From: Deltaproteobacteria bacterium
Lineage (GTDB): Bacteria; Desulfobacterota; Dissulfuribacteria; Dissulfuribacterales; QOAL01
Direction of reading: 5' to 3'
Length of the DNA stretch: 45,876 nucleotides
Assembly: GCA_027067775.1 (NCBI GenBank)
Contig: JAMOVK010000058.1
Location: 1-45,876 of the forward strand
Shown: positions 22,738-31,672 of the stretch, one piece after another
How the letters are laid out: the number at the start of each line of letters is the position of its first letter
How positions within the stretch are numbered: position 1 is the stretch's first letter
Program-made: the position numbers and the translations under genes
The notes under the pieces: generated by a model
Database searches by the model: none
What the model saw: the letters and a program-made list of their open reading frames with translations, nothing else
Told to the model about the DNA's origin: nothing

Positions 22738-24366
22738 ATGTTTTGTTATCAATGTGAACAGACTGCAAAGGGAAAGGGTTGCACAAAGATAGGTGTTTGT
22801 GGCAAGCAGCCAGATGTGGCAGCCCTCCAGGATCTTTTGATATATGCCATTAAGGGGCTATCACAGGTTGCTGTGGAAGGCCATAAGGTAAACGTAGACG
22901 ATAAGGAAGTGAACGTATTTACCAGCGAGGCCGTTTTTTCCACCCTTACCAACGTGGATTTTGATCCAGATCGTTTCGTGCAGATGCTCAGACAGTGTGT
23001 AAGCCTGCGCGATCAGCTCAAGGATAAGATAAAGGCAGCTGGTGGAAATACGGATTTTCCCGAAGGTCCTGCCACCTTTGAGCTTGGAAACAACAAGGAA
23101 GAGATGGTGCGCCAGGGCGAAATGCACGGTGTACTTTCAAACGGGGACCTGGATGAGGACAAACGTTCCCTTCGCGAAACCATAGTATATGGCCTGAAGG
23201 GAGTGTGTGCCTATACGGATCATGCCCACATCCTTGGCAAAGAAGACAGGGACCATTACAGGATGATCCATGAGATATTTGCAGCAACCCTTAACAAGGA
23301 TATGGATCTCAACGAGTGGGTAGGGCTTGCTCTTAAGACAGGTCAGGCCAACCTCAAGGCCATGGAGCTTCTTGATGCGGCCAATACGGAGACATACGGA
23401 CATCCAGTGCCAACCGAGGTACCCCTTGGGGCAAAGAAGGGAAAGGCAATCTTGGTTTCCGGACACGATCTCAGGGACCTGGAACTTATACTAAAACAGA
23501 CAGAAGGCAAGGGCATAAATGTCTACACCCATGGAGAAATGCTTCCGTGTCACGGCTATCCGGAGCTTAAAAAGTATCCCCACTTCTATGGCCACTACGG
23601 AACTGCCTGGCAGAATCAGGCAAAGGAGTTCGAGGCGTTTCCTGGCCCCATTGTGATGACTACAAACTGTATCCAAAAGCCCAGGGAGTCTTACTTTGAC
23701 AGAATTTTTACTACTGGTCTTGTTGGCTGGCCTGGGGTTAAGCACATTGCAGACAAGGATTTTACTCCTGTGATTGATAAGGCCCTTGAGACCCCAGGTT
23801 TCCAAGAAGATACGGACAATGGAAGCGTCATGGTTGGCTTTGCCAGAAATGCCATCTTGTCTGTTGCGGATAAGGTTATTGCAGGTGTGAAAGAGGGCAA
23901 GATCAGGCACTTTTTCCTTGTGGCAGGTTGTGATGGAGCCAAACCTGGCAGAAACTACTACACGGAGTTTGTAGAAAAGGTTCCCCAGGACTGTATCGTA
24001 CTCACCCTGGCCTGCGGCAAGTTTCGTTTCTTTGACAAGAAGCTTGGAGACATAGAAGGCATCCCCAGGCTTCTGGACATTGGTCAGTGTAACGATGCCT
24101 ACTCTGCTATTCAGATAGCCTCTGCCTTGGCAGACGCCTTTGGTTGCGGAGTAAATGATCTTCCTCTTTCTATGATACTTTCATGGTATGAGCAAAAGGC
24201 CGTGGCCATTCTTTTGACCCTTTTTGCCCTTGGCATAAAAGATATCAGGCTTGGACCAAGTCTGCCTGCATTTGTTACACCGAATGTGTTGAACGTTTTG
24301 GTGGAAAATTACAATATCATGCCTATAAAGACACCTGATGAAGACCTGAAGGCAATTCTTGGATAA
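22738..24366 (+). CDS. hcp: Hybrid cluster protein (Hcp, hydroxylamine reductase)
   Basis: 542-residue enzyme with a [4Fe-4S] and a hybrid Fe-S-O cluster. It reduces nitric oxide or hydroxylamine and is linked to nitrosative stress. The N-terminal cluster motif is Cys3-x2-Cys6-x8-Cys15-x5-Cys21 (FCYQCEQTA; GVCGK), the class I arrangement. Hybrid-cluster ligands appear in later blocks such as LPCHGYPEL, MTTNCIQKP, VAGCDGAKPGR and DIGQCNDAYSA. GAGGTG precedes the ATG. The upstream siroheme-ferredoxin protein is the probable electron partner. Confidence 0.95.
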   Translation: MFCYQCEQTAKGKGCTKIGVCGKQPDVAALQDLLIYAIKGLSQVAVEGHKVNVDDKEVNVFTSEAVFSTLTNVDFDPDRFVQMLRQCVSLRDQLKDKIKAAGGNTDFPEGPATFELGNNKEEMVRQGEMHGVLSNGDLDEDKRSLRETIVYGLKGVCAYTDHAHILGKEDRDHYRMIHEIFAATLNKDMDLNEWVGLALKTGQANLKAMELLDAANTETYGHPVPTEVPLGAKKGKAILVSGHDLRDLELILKQTEGKGINVYTHGEMLPCHGYPELKKYPHFYGHYGTAWQNQAKEFEAFPGPIVMTTNCIQKPRESYFDRIFTTGLVGWPGVKHIADKDFTPVIDKALETPGFQEDTDNGSVMVGFARNAILSVADKVIAGVKEGKIRHFFLVAGCDGAKPGRNYYTEFVEKVPQDCIVLTLACGKFRFFDKKLGDIEGIPRLLDIGQCNDAYSAIQIASALADAFGCGVNDLPLSMILSWYEQKAVAILLTLFALGIKDIRLGPSLPAFVTPNVLNVLVENYNIMPIKTPDEDLKAILG

Positions 24367-24380
24367 GTTATAAACTAGCA

Positions 24381-24410
24381 GGGCTCCTTGTATTTAAAGA
24401 CAAGGGGCCC
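24381..24410. terminator. Hairpin between convergent hcp and symporter genes
   Basis: GGGCTCCTTGT (24381-24391) pairs with ACAAGGGGCCC (24400-24410), 11 bp with one G-U. The following bases are not T-rich on either strand, so it is a weak intrinsic terminator at best. Confidence 0.5.
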
Positions 24411-24411
24411 C

Positions 24412-25749
24412 TCATTTCAATAGGGCCTTTTCAATTCTCTTTTTTGTCTCTTTTACCAAGACCCCGCTAAGTCCAATGAGTCCAATCAGGTTTGGGATAG
24501 CCATTGCACCGTTCATGGTGTCTGAAAGATTCCATACCAGGTCCACCTTTTGGAAGGCGCCAATGGCAATGACACCACAAAATACAAATCGGTAAGGCAT
24601 TCTTGCCTTGATGCCCAAGATATACTCGATACACTCTTCTCCATAATATGCCCAACCTATCATGGTTGAATAGGCAAATATTGCAAGGCCTACAGTAACA
24701 ATTATCCCGCCAACGCCTGGTAGCCCGGTTTCAAATGCACTGTAGGTAAGGGAACTGGTGGTCATTCCACTTTTCCAGGCTCCTGTTGTCAAAATGACAA
24801 GGGCGGTCATGGTACAGATAATTATTGTGTCAAAAAACACACCTGTCATGGCAATCAGCCCCTGGCGTACAGGGTCGTCTGTTTTGGCAGCGGCATGAGC
24901 AATTGGTGCGCTGCCAAGCCCTGCTTCGTTTGAAAAGACACCCCTTGCCACTCCATAGCGGATTGCCTGGGCAACGCCTGCTCCGGCAAAGCCGCCTATG
25001 CCGGCTGCAGGATGAAATGCGTGTTTGAGTATGAGGAAAAATGCCTCTGGTATTACAGATATGTTTGTTGCCAGTATGGTAAGGGCACCTGCTACGTAGA
25101 AGATTCCCATGAAAGGAACGAGTTTCTCTGTTACTTTGCCAATGCGTTTTATCCCGCCTATGATTACCACACCTGTAAGTACCGCCAGAACGAGCCCGGT
25201 AACCATCTGTGGTATTGCCCAATGATCCTTTACCACTACCGCGACGGAATTAGACTGGACCATGCTGCCAATTCCAAAGGCCGCAACAGATCCCATTAGG
25301 GCAAAGATCCAGCCAAGCCACTTGAGGCCAAGTCCATCTGCTATGTATAACATGGGGCCACCTTGCATGGTTCCATCAGGCAGGATCCTGCGGTATTTGA
25401 CTGCAAGGACTGCTTCTGCAAACTTTGTGGCCATACCAAACACGGCACATATCCACATCCAAAAGATGGCCCCCGGGCCTCCAAGGAATATGGCTGTTGC
25501 AACTCCTGCAATGTTTCCCGTGCCTATGGTGGCAGACAGGGCGGTTGTAAGTGCCTGAAGCGGAGTTATGTCACCCTGACCTTGGCCTTTTCTGCCCCTT
25601 AACAGAAGTTTTAGAGCGGGTACGAGTTTGGAAAACTGGATAAATTCAAGGCGAATGGTGAGATATACACCTGTTCCCACCAGGAAAACAAGCATGTATG
25701 GTCCCCAGACAAATGAATTTATCCTTTCGATCATGGTTGTAAGATCCAT
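24412..25749 (-). CDS. Sodium:alanine/glycine symporter (AGCS family)
   Basis: 445-residue inner-membrane transporter importing alanine or glycine with Na+. The AGCS signature is strong: TALSATIGTGNIAGVATAI, FWMWICAVFGMATKFAE and the RGVFSNEAGLGSAPIAHAAA block. About ten hydrophobic helices and a typical length. It starts 7 bp after the alcohol dehydrogenase stop and is the last gene of a four-gene minus-strand run. The exact amino acid is inference. Confidence 0.9.
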   Translation of the reverse strand: MDLTTMIERINSFVWGPYMLVFLVGTGVYLTIRLEFIQFSKLVPALKLLLRGRKGQGQGDITPLQALTTALSATIGTGNIAGVATAIFLGGPGAIFWMWICAVFGMATKFAEAVLAVKYRRILPDGTMQGGPMLYIADGLGLKWLGWIFALMGSVAAFGIGSMVQSNSVAVVVKDHWAIPQMVTGLVLAVLTGVVIIGGIKRIGKVTEKLVPFMGIFYVAGALTILATNISVIPEAFFLILKHAFHPAAGIGGFAGAGVAQAIRYGVARGVFSNEAGLGSAPIAHAAAKTDDPVRQGLIAMTGVFFDTIIICTMTALVILTTGAWKSGMTTSSLTYSAFETGLPGVGGIIVTVGLAIFAYSTMIGWAYYGEECIEYILGIKARMPYRFVFCGVIAIGAFQKVDLVWNLSDTMNGAMAIPNLIGLIGLSGVLVKETKKRIEKALLK

Positions 25750-25756
25750 AGCACGC

Positions 25757-26746
25757 TTACTCCCACGGAATCAAAACTGCAGCCCCCTTTATTCTGCCGG
25801 TTCTGATGGCATCAAGGGCCTTGTTGGCATCTTTGAGTCTGAAAGGGGTTGTGTGAAGTTCCAGAGGTATTCGGGAGGCAAGTTTCATAAATTCCCTACC
25901 GTCTTTTCTTGTAAGGTTTGCCACAGATTTCAGGTGTCTTTCCTGCCATAAAAGCGAATAGGGTAATGTGGGTATATCGCTCATGTAAATACCAGCACAT
26001 ACTACTTTGCCTGCCTTGTCAACAGCCTTCAGTGCCTGGACAACCAATTGCCCCACCGGTGCGAATATGATGGCTGCATCAAGTGGCTCTGGAGGAAGTG
26101 TGCTTGATCCTCCTGCCCATACGGCTCCAAGTTTTCTTGCAAAGTTTTGTTTTTCGCTGTCTCCATCCCTTGTAAAGGCATAGACCTGTTTCCCCTGGAA
26201 AGTTGCAATCTGGCAGATTATGTGGGCTGAGGCTCCAAAGCCATAGAGCCCTATTTTTTGGATGTTCCCTGCCATGACATAGGAACGGTAACCAATAAGC
26301 CCTGCACATAAAAGGGGTGCTGCCCTTTGGCTAGAATATCTTTCTGGTATTTCCAGTACGTAGTCTTCAAAGGCGCTGCAGTACTGGGCATATCCGCCAT
26401 CAAGGGTGTAGCCAGTAAAGAGGGCCCTGTCACACAGGTTTTCAAGCCCTTTTTTGCAATATCTGCACGTCCTACAGGTCCAGCCAAGCCAGGGTACTCC
26501 TACGCGTGTGCCTATCTGAAACCGGTCTGTGCCAGGCCCAAGGGCCTCTACCCTTCCTACTATTTCATGTCCTGGAATAAGGGGGAGTTTTGGCTTCTGA
26601 AGTTCTCCATCAACAATGTGCAGATCGGTTCGGCATACTCCACAGGCTTCTATTTTTATAAGAATCTGCCCCTTCCCAGGCTGGGGTGCAGAGATGGATT
26701 TGTGTTTTAACTTCTCCCCCTGTTTTTCAAGTACCATGGCATCCAT
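25757..26746 (-). CDS. Zinc-dependent alcohol dehydrogenase family protein
   Basis: 329-residue medium-chain dehydrogenase/reductase. Catalytic zinc residues are in ACGVCRTDLH and PGHE. The structural zinc site is CRTCRYCKKGLENLC. The Rossmann region (~165-200; LYGFGASAHI) has an unusual GFGASA in place of the usual GxGxxG, so cofactor preference is unclear. Alcohol or aldehyde substrate unknown. It sits 22 bp after a DUF3857 gene and 7 bp before the symporter. Confidence 0.85.
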   Translation of the reverse strand: MDAMVLEKQGEKLKHKSISAPQPGKGQILIKIEACGVCRTDLHIVDGELQKPKLPLIPGHEIVGRVEALGPGTDRFQIGTRVGVPWLGWTCRTCRYCKKGLENLCDRALFTGYTLDGGYAQYCSAFEDYVLEIPERYSSQRAAPLLCAGLIGYRSYVMAGNIQKIGLYGFGASAHIICQIATFQGKQVYAFTRDGDSEKQNFARKLGAVWAGGSSTLPPEPLDAAIIFAPVGQLVVQALKAVDKAGKVVCAGIYMSDIPTLPYSLLWQERHLKSVANLTRKDGREFMKLASRIPLELHTTPFRLKDANKALDAIRTGRIKGAAVLIPWE

Positions 26747-26768
26747 GACAACCTCCTGTCACAAACTG

Positions 26769-28628
26769 TCAAGGCCCTGTCTGTTGAAAAACAACACTGT
26801 TGTTCCAAGGCTCCATAAGAGCCTGAACCATATTTCTAACTTTCTGGTATTCCGGTCCTGCCTTGATAAAGCCTCTTTTGACATATACGGCTTTCTGACA
26901 TAGAAGATTTCTGCCTTTCAGGGTGCATCCACTTTCCCAGGAAAAGGGACCTATTGAACCGGATGTATTTAGAGGAAGATGTTCTACAGTGACATCCGGA
27001 GGAATAAGAGCTTTGATGCTTACACTCTGTTTAAGGGATCTCCTGATAAATATGGGGTTTTTTCTCTCGGGTAGCATAGCAAAAAAAGCATTTAATATTC
27101 CGGGTGATCTGACAGGGAAAAATAATATACCATGGTTTTCCAATTTAAAATTTTCAACTTTGTATCTTCCCCTGATGTCTGTCTCCAAGGATTCTAGGTC
27201 TGTTCCCGTTACCTTTAATGGAGCCAGAGGCTTTGCATCAGGATGCAGAGAGTGATAGTAGATGGACTGTTTGACTTGGAATTCGGAAGGGGTGAGATCC
27301 TTGAAGTTTCCCTTGGTGGATACGCTTTTGAGGCCGATATATTTTCCTATATAGTCGGATGTGAAGGAGGACGGGGTGTTAAATGCCAAATTAAATTCTT
27401 CGCTGGCCTTGTTTTTTACTGCATCTTTTATGGAGACAAAGGTAGCCCTATCTATATCAAGACCTATAGAGCCTTCAAGGCCTGTAATGCCTGGGCCGGC
27501 ATATTTCATGTCAAATGAATAGAATTTATCACGTACTTTTAGCAAAAAGGTGTTGAAAAAAGACGGGTTGTAGCAGTCCTTGAGTCCTTCTAGCCAGATA
27601 CCAGCAGAATTCACTGCTACAATATGGTTTTCTATGTTTTTTAGTTTCAACAGGTATCTAAAGAGAAGAATCATGTCCAGTTGGGTGCCGTACCCCCTTG
27701 CTAGAGTTTTGCCAGGAGGAGAAAAGCTAAGGTTTGAGCGGAAAAGGCCTATGGGATAGATTTCCAACCTCTTTTTTAAGGCCACAAAAATATCTTCGGG
27801 TTTTTCCTTTTTAAGAAGATCAGTAGCCTGTGTTATGGAGTTTTGTGTCTCGCGGCTTTTTGGCAAGAGTTGTTTGAACAGCTTAGAAACATCCTGCCAT
27901 GAATGGAGAGTTGAAAATATCAAGGTGTCTGGCCTGTTCTGAATAGGAGGCATCATTGGTTCCAAGGTGATTTTGCATCGGTCTTTTCCGGTCCAAGTGT
28001 AGATTTTTTCACTCCCGAGGATTTCCTGTCTCTGGAGTATGTCTTTGGTTTTTAAATGGAATGTTAGATCCATCGTGGCAGGCATGGATACCCTGACACG
28101 CTTTAGCCTTATCGGATCCTTGAGGGAAAATGGCTCAATCGCCCAAAGTCCCAACCTGGAACTTTTTTCTAGAGTCATCTCCACAGTGCAGCCCTCTTCC
28201 ACTGATGGGAAGTTTACCACCTTCAGCCTTGATGTGGAAAAAAGCGATGCGGACTGGGTTGAAGGATCTGTGATGTCATGAATTTCCCTGGGTGTTACAG
28301 ATATTTTTTGGCCTTGGGCAGTAACAGTACAAGCTTGAATAACCTTGATTTTTTCAAAGTTGCTGTTGTAGGTGATTTTAAAGTCGGCCCATGATTTTTT
28401 GCCTTGGTAGGTGATGATACGAGTTTTAATGTGAACCTTTACGGTGTAATTGCCATCCTGATCAACTTGATAGTTCTTTTCCAAAAGCAGGATTATCGCA
28501 TCTGGGGTTTCCTTTGGTGGTGAACCTCCCATGGGAAAGGTAACAGACGGGAAGATTATCATTACAAAAAAGGAAAAGACCAGAACAGGCCATGAGTGTT
28601 TCCCATCAGGTGCAGTGATTGTTGTCAT
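26769..28628 (-). CDS. DUF3857 protein with degenerate transglutaminase-like domain
   Basis: 619 residues. A hydrophobic N-terminal segment (~12-33) suggests export. Residues ~45-225 are a DUF3857 beta domain (SWADFKITYNSNFEKI; FPSVEEGCTVEMTLE). The following transglutaminase-like core aligns with its neighbour at 28629-30554, but the catalytic Cys position is Gln316 (GYGTQLD versus YGVCRDK) and the His position is Thr (FFNTF versus YFNHA). It is therefore predicted inactive. The C-terminal ~200 residues are a second beta-rich domain. It begins one base after the stop of the active paralogue, so the pair is made together; a heteromeric complex is likely but inferred. Confidence 0.82.
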   Translation of the reverse strand: MTTITAPDGKHSWPVLVFSFFVMIIFPSVTFPMGGSPPKETPDAIILLLEKNYQVDQDGNYTVKVHIKTRIITYQGKKSWADFKITYNSNFEKIKVIQACTVTAQGQKISVTPREIHDITDPSTQSASLFSTSRLKVVNFPSVEEGCTVEMTLEKSSRLGLWAIEPFSLKDPIRLKRVRVSMPATMDLTFHLKTKDILQRQEILGSEKIYTWTGKDRCKITLEPMMPPIQNRPDTLIFSTLHSWQDVSKLFKQLLPKSRETQNSITQATDLLKKEKPEDIFVALKKRLEIYPIGLFRSNLSFSPPGKTLARGYGTQLDMILLFRYLLKLKNIENHIVAVNSAGIWLEGLKDCYNPSFFNTFLLKVRDKFYSFDMKYAGPGITGLEGSIGLDIDRATFVSIKDAVKNKASEEFNLAFNTPSSFTSDYIGKYIGLKSVSTKGNFKDLTPSEFQVKQSIYYHSLHPDAKPLAPLKVTGTDLESLETDIRGRYKVENFKLENHGILFFPVRSPGILNAFFAMLPERKNPIFIRRSLKQSVSIKALIPPDVTVEHLPLNTSGSIGPFSWESGCTLKGRNLLCQKAVYVKRGFIKAGPEYQKVRNMVQALMEPWNNSVVFQQTGP

Positions 28629-30554
28629 CTATTCGCCTCCTTCCTGCACCACTATTGGCAGAAATTCGTCTTTTAACAGCTCGCTTTGGATTTCTAAGAG
28701 ACCTTTGTAGGCTACTGGTGGTATTTCAAGGGCCTTGTTGAGAAAGATTCGTTTTATCTCTATGGTGCCATGTGACACAGAAAAAGAGCTGTCCAGACAG
28801 AAATATGGTGTAAGGATGCTTTTTAGGTGTGGTAGGAGAAAGACCCTTCTGTTCCGGGGCATATGGATTTTTTCCTTGATTACACTTTTTATGGCATAGC
28901 CAAGTTTCAAAGGATAATGTCTTTCTGTCATGGATGCTTTTGCAATTATCCAATTGTCAATGAGGCCAAGCTCTTTAGCGAGGCTTATCGGATAGAAACA
29001 GCCCCTTTGAAGGCCTTTTGGTATGTTAAAGGAATATCGAAAGGAAAAGGGAGTCGTGGTGTCCGATGGATCTGTCCAAGATATGGTATCAATTTCAATG
29101 TGTGGGCGCCTTTTTAAAAGGAACTGCTTAAGGAATCTTCGTTGTTGGTCCTTTGTTCTGGACATTAGTATACCTCTAAAGGCAGTATCAATGAAGTTTG
29201 TAGTCCTAATATCTATAGTTCCCTGAATGTTTCCTTGAGCATCTATTTTATCTTCTATAGACATGACAAACATGTTTCTGGATGGCGGATTTACAGGAGT
29301 GGTTAAAAGATTTGAACCTTCTTTAGTCGCTGGCAGACAGGATGAATCCTGCTCATAATCCGGCAGGAACTGGTTGCTTGTTTCAGATGTGGGGTCCATG
29401 TAGGTTTCTGGCTTTCCATCTGTTCCCAGGATGGCACAAATTGCATGATTGAAATAGGGAACGGGGATCTCCTTGTCCAGTTTACCTCCAGCCTTAATAA
29501 GTACAGGGGCTGCCTTAAAGCCCGCCACCCTCAGCATGGATACAAGGAGTGCTGCCTTATCTCTGCAAACACCGTATTTTCTTTCAAAGGTCAGGCCTAC
29601 CTGATGCGGTTCAAATCCGGGTCTCTTAGCTTCTTCAATCACGCCCATATAACGAATCTTACGTGAAACAAACAAAAAGAGGGCCTTTGCCTTTTCCATG
29701 GGGGTTTTTTTGTCTTTTATGAGTTGTGCAACTTTTTTCTTGATGGCCTCGGTTGGCTTAAGTTTTGGCTCTGCTAGGTTGTAATACCATATTGACACCT
29801 CTTTCCAGGACTTCATGGTTGAGAATAAGAGCCTCATTGCTATCCTTGAAGGGTCTGGCATGGAAGGTTCAGGTACAATCTCAGGGATGTTTTGAAAACG
29901 CCATCTGTAGGTAGTAAGTTTTCCATTGGAAGAGTGGCTGAAAGTAACTGTGGTTTTGCTATGATCATCCTTCAAGAGGCTGAACAGTCTTTTGTTGGAA
30001 GGAAGGGTAATCTTTAGCTGTACATCTTTTACTGGAAAAGGACGCTGCAGCAGGGCGTTTCCAAAGAAATGGCCTTTGATAACTGGCTTAAAGTTTTCTA
30101 ATTTTATTTTGTAGTGGATGGTGTCACCAATGTTAAGATCTGGCAGAAATACCTTTATGACCTTCTGATTCGGGTCATAAATGTTCATTCTGGTGGCTTG
30201 GGCTGGGTTTGTCTCTTTGGAGTGTTTTTTCCAGTCGATCACACTTCTGGTCCCGTTTTTATGAATGAGTTCTATTTCTATTATCTCAAGATGTGAATAG
30301 TTCCTGTTCACAAAGAAATTTTGTACCTGTTGCTGTCTCTTGCCCTTTTCATCCAAAACAGTAAGAAATACCTCGTCCAGATCGACATATGTGCCATCTT
30401 CTGAAACTACTATCTCTTCTTTCTCTTTATTTAGTACACAGTGGGCTTTATGATCATGAGCTGAACAGTTAGAGGTGGTGATAAAAAAAGGCGCAATAAG
30501 AAACTGGATCAAGATAGCGTTGATCAAGGCGTTTTTCATAAGATTGCTGTTCAT
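28629..30554 (-). CDS. DUF3857 / transglutaminase-like protein, catalytically intact
   Basis: 641 residues with an N-terminal signal (LINAILIQFLIAPFFITTS). The DUF3857 domain lies at ~45-225 and the transglutaminase core at ~265-400. The cysteine-protease-like triad is intact: Cys330 (YGVCRDKAALL), His370 (YFNHA) and Asp387 (YMDPTSE). Such proteins are usually periplasmic; their substrate is unknown. AGGAG precedes the ATG at 30554. It leads a four-gene run with the degenerate paralogue, alcohol dehydrogenase and alanine symporter. Confidence 0.86.
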   Translation of the reverse strand: MNSNLMKNALINAILIQFLIAPFFITTSNCSAHDHKAHCVLNKEKEEIVVSEDGTYVDLDEVFLTVLDEKGKRQQQVQNFFVNRNYSHLEIIEIELIHKNGTRSVIDWKKHSKETNPAQATRMNIYDPNQKVIKVFLPDLNIGDTIHYKIKLENFKPVIKGHFFGNALLQRPFPVKDVQLKITLPSNKRLFSLLKDDHSKTTVTFSHSSNGKLTTYRWRFQNIPEIVPEPSMPDPSRIAMRLLFSTMKSWKEVSIWYYNLAEPKLKPTEAIKKKVAQLIKDKKTPMEKAKALFLFVSRKIRYMGVIEEAKRPGFEPHQVGLTFERKYGVCRDKAALLVSMLRVAGFKAAPVLIKAGGKLDKEIPVPYFNHAICAILGTDGKPETYMDPTSETSNQFLPDYEQDSSCLPATKEGSNLLTTPVNPPSRNMFVMSIEDKIDAQGNIQGTIDIRTTNFIDTAFRGILMSRTKDQQRRFLKQFLLKRRPHIEIDTISWTDPSDTTTPFSFRYSFNIPKGLQRGCFYPISLAKELGLIDNWIIAKASMTERHYPLKLGYAIKSVIKEKIHMPRNRRVFLLPHLKSILTPYFCLDSSFSVSHGTIEIKRIFLNKALEIPPVAYKGLLEIQSELLKDEFLPIVVQEGGE

Positions 30555-30697
30555 GTTTAGTTTCTCCTAAGGCCCTAAAAAATGGGTGTAGATAAAACTA
30601 TCCTAGAAGTCTGTCTAAAGCCATTACTTTCATGAGTCCGATTCTTTTATCTTTTTAGCTCATTGAAAAAAGGTCCTACAGGATTTATGCTTAGGCC

Positions 30698-31321
30698 ATG
30701 GATTTTGTGCCCGGATTTATAAGAGATTTTCTGGACTGGCTGATGTATGTGGTATTAACACCGTTATTTTCAGCCATTGGTAATGCATTGCAACTTGTCA
30801 TTATTGCTCCTCTTGATGCCCTTGGTGCCCCTTTATGGCTACAGGTGGTTCTTATTGCTGTTATGACTGCAGGAGTGTCCATCCTTATTAGAAAACTCCT
30901 AAGGGTTGATGAAAAAGAAGCAGCATTTCAACAGGCCTTTATGGCTAGGAAACAGGCGCAAGAGCTGATCAAAGAACTTGATGACTGGAAGAAACAGGCC
31001 GTCTTGTATGATGCAAGCGACAAGGAACTTGATGAAAGGTTCAATGAGTATCTTGCGCAGAGATTTGCAAGATATGGCCTTACATATCTCATGCCGGTTT
31101 TCTTTGCCCTGTTCTGGCTGGATCACATTCCTGCGGTTGTGCGCCTCAAAAAAGAGACAGGCGCAGTGTTTGTGATCTCTTTTCCTGGCACTGTAAAGGG
31201 GGTTAGTGGAATCTCTTTGCCCCTTCTTTTTATAACTGTCTATCTTCTTGTAATATTTGCCTATTTCCGTTTTAGGCCAAAGAGAAAAATAGAACAGCTC
31301 TCTTCTTTATATCAAAAATAA
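30698..31321 (+). CDS. Small membrane protein with central coiled coil, unknown
   Basis: 207 residues. Two hydrophobic segments (~15-35 and ~45-63) are followed by a charged helical region (~68-120; EKEAAFQQAFMARKQAQELIKELDDWKKQ) and two more hydrophobic segments (~125-145 and ~170-192). TM-coiled-coil-TM-TM resembles the DUF106/EMC3/YidC-like insertase layout, but I see no diagnostic motif and do not assign it. The ATG at 30698 has a modest AGG upstream. It is divergent from the DUF3857 operon. Confidence 0.68.
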   Translation: MDFVPGFIRDFLDWLMYVVLTPLFSAIGNALQLVIIAPLDALGAPLWLQVVLIAVMTAGVSILIRKLLRVDEKEAAFQQAFMARKQAQELIKELDDWKKQAVLYDASDKELDERFNEYLAQRFARYGLTYLMPVFFALFWLDHIPAVVRLKKETGAVFVISFPGTVKGVSGISLPLLFITVYLLVIFAYFRFRPKRKIEQLSSLYQK

Positions 31322-31341
31322 TAATCTCTTTATAGATAGAT

Positions 31342-31361
31342 GTGCAACTTTTTTGTTGCGC
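31342..31361. promoter_or_regulatory. Dyad copy 1: GTGCAAC-N6-GTTGCGC
   Basis: Left arm GTGCAAC (31342-31348) and right arm GTTGCGC (31355-31361) are complementary at six of seven positions around TTTTTT. It is the first of three related dyads near rex and the TauE/SafE gene. Confidence 0.5.
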
Positions 31362-31517
31362 CAATGCAATTAGAAGTAAACAAAATAGATTTCTTAAATT
31401 TAGCTGTTGCCTTATTCCTAACTATCTGAAATTTTACATAAAAATTTTTTATCTCCTGATTTTTTGAATGGATTCAACAATTTTTAATTAGTGAAAGAAG
31501 GCTCAAGCTAAGATTTT

Positions 31518-31537
31518 CTGCAACCTTTTTGCTGCAT
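31518..31537. promoter_or_regulatory. Dyad copy 2: CTGCAAC-N6-GCTGCAT
   Basis: TGCAAC (31519-31524) and GCTGCA (31531-31536) match at five of six positions around CTTTTT. Same arm sequence and same 6-bp spacing as copy 1. Confidence 0.4.
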
Positions 31538-31672
31538 TTTCATCCCTTCCTTTGTTGTTTTTTTCTTTAATTTCAAAAGTGATTTTTATAACAATTTGAA
31601 ATTGCCAATATTTTTCACAAGGGCATACTTATTGCTAATACTTAGGCAATCTAATGAAAAGGGGAGGTAAAG

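Larger units (their letters stand above)
31322..31672. other. AT-rich region upstream of rex with dyad elements
   Basis: No gene. It contains two copies of a TGCAAC-N6-GTTGCA-type dyad at 31342-31361 and 31518-31537. TTCACAA (31614-31620), 53 bp before the rex start, equals one half of a Rex site; the opposite half (TTGCCAA) is poor and offset by one base. Confidence 0.55.

Noticed and set aside
26769-28628. Pseudogene call for the DUF3857 protein lacking its catalytic Cys
   Set aside because: The frame is full length, uninterrupted and immediately follows its paralogue, so loss of activity looks functional and not decay.
31600-31620. Canonical Rex operator before rex
   Set aside because: TTCACAA is perfect but the opposite half reads TTGCCAA and is one base off in spacing; kept only as a hint.
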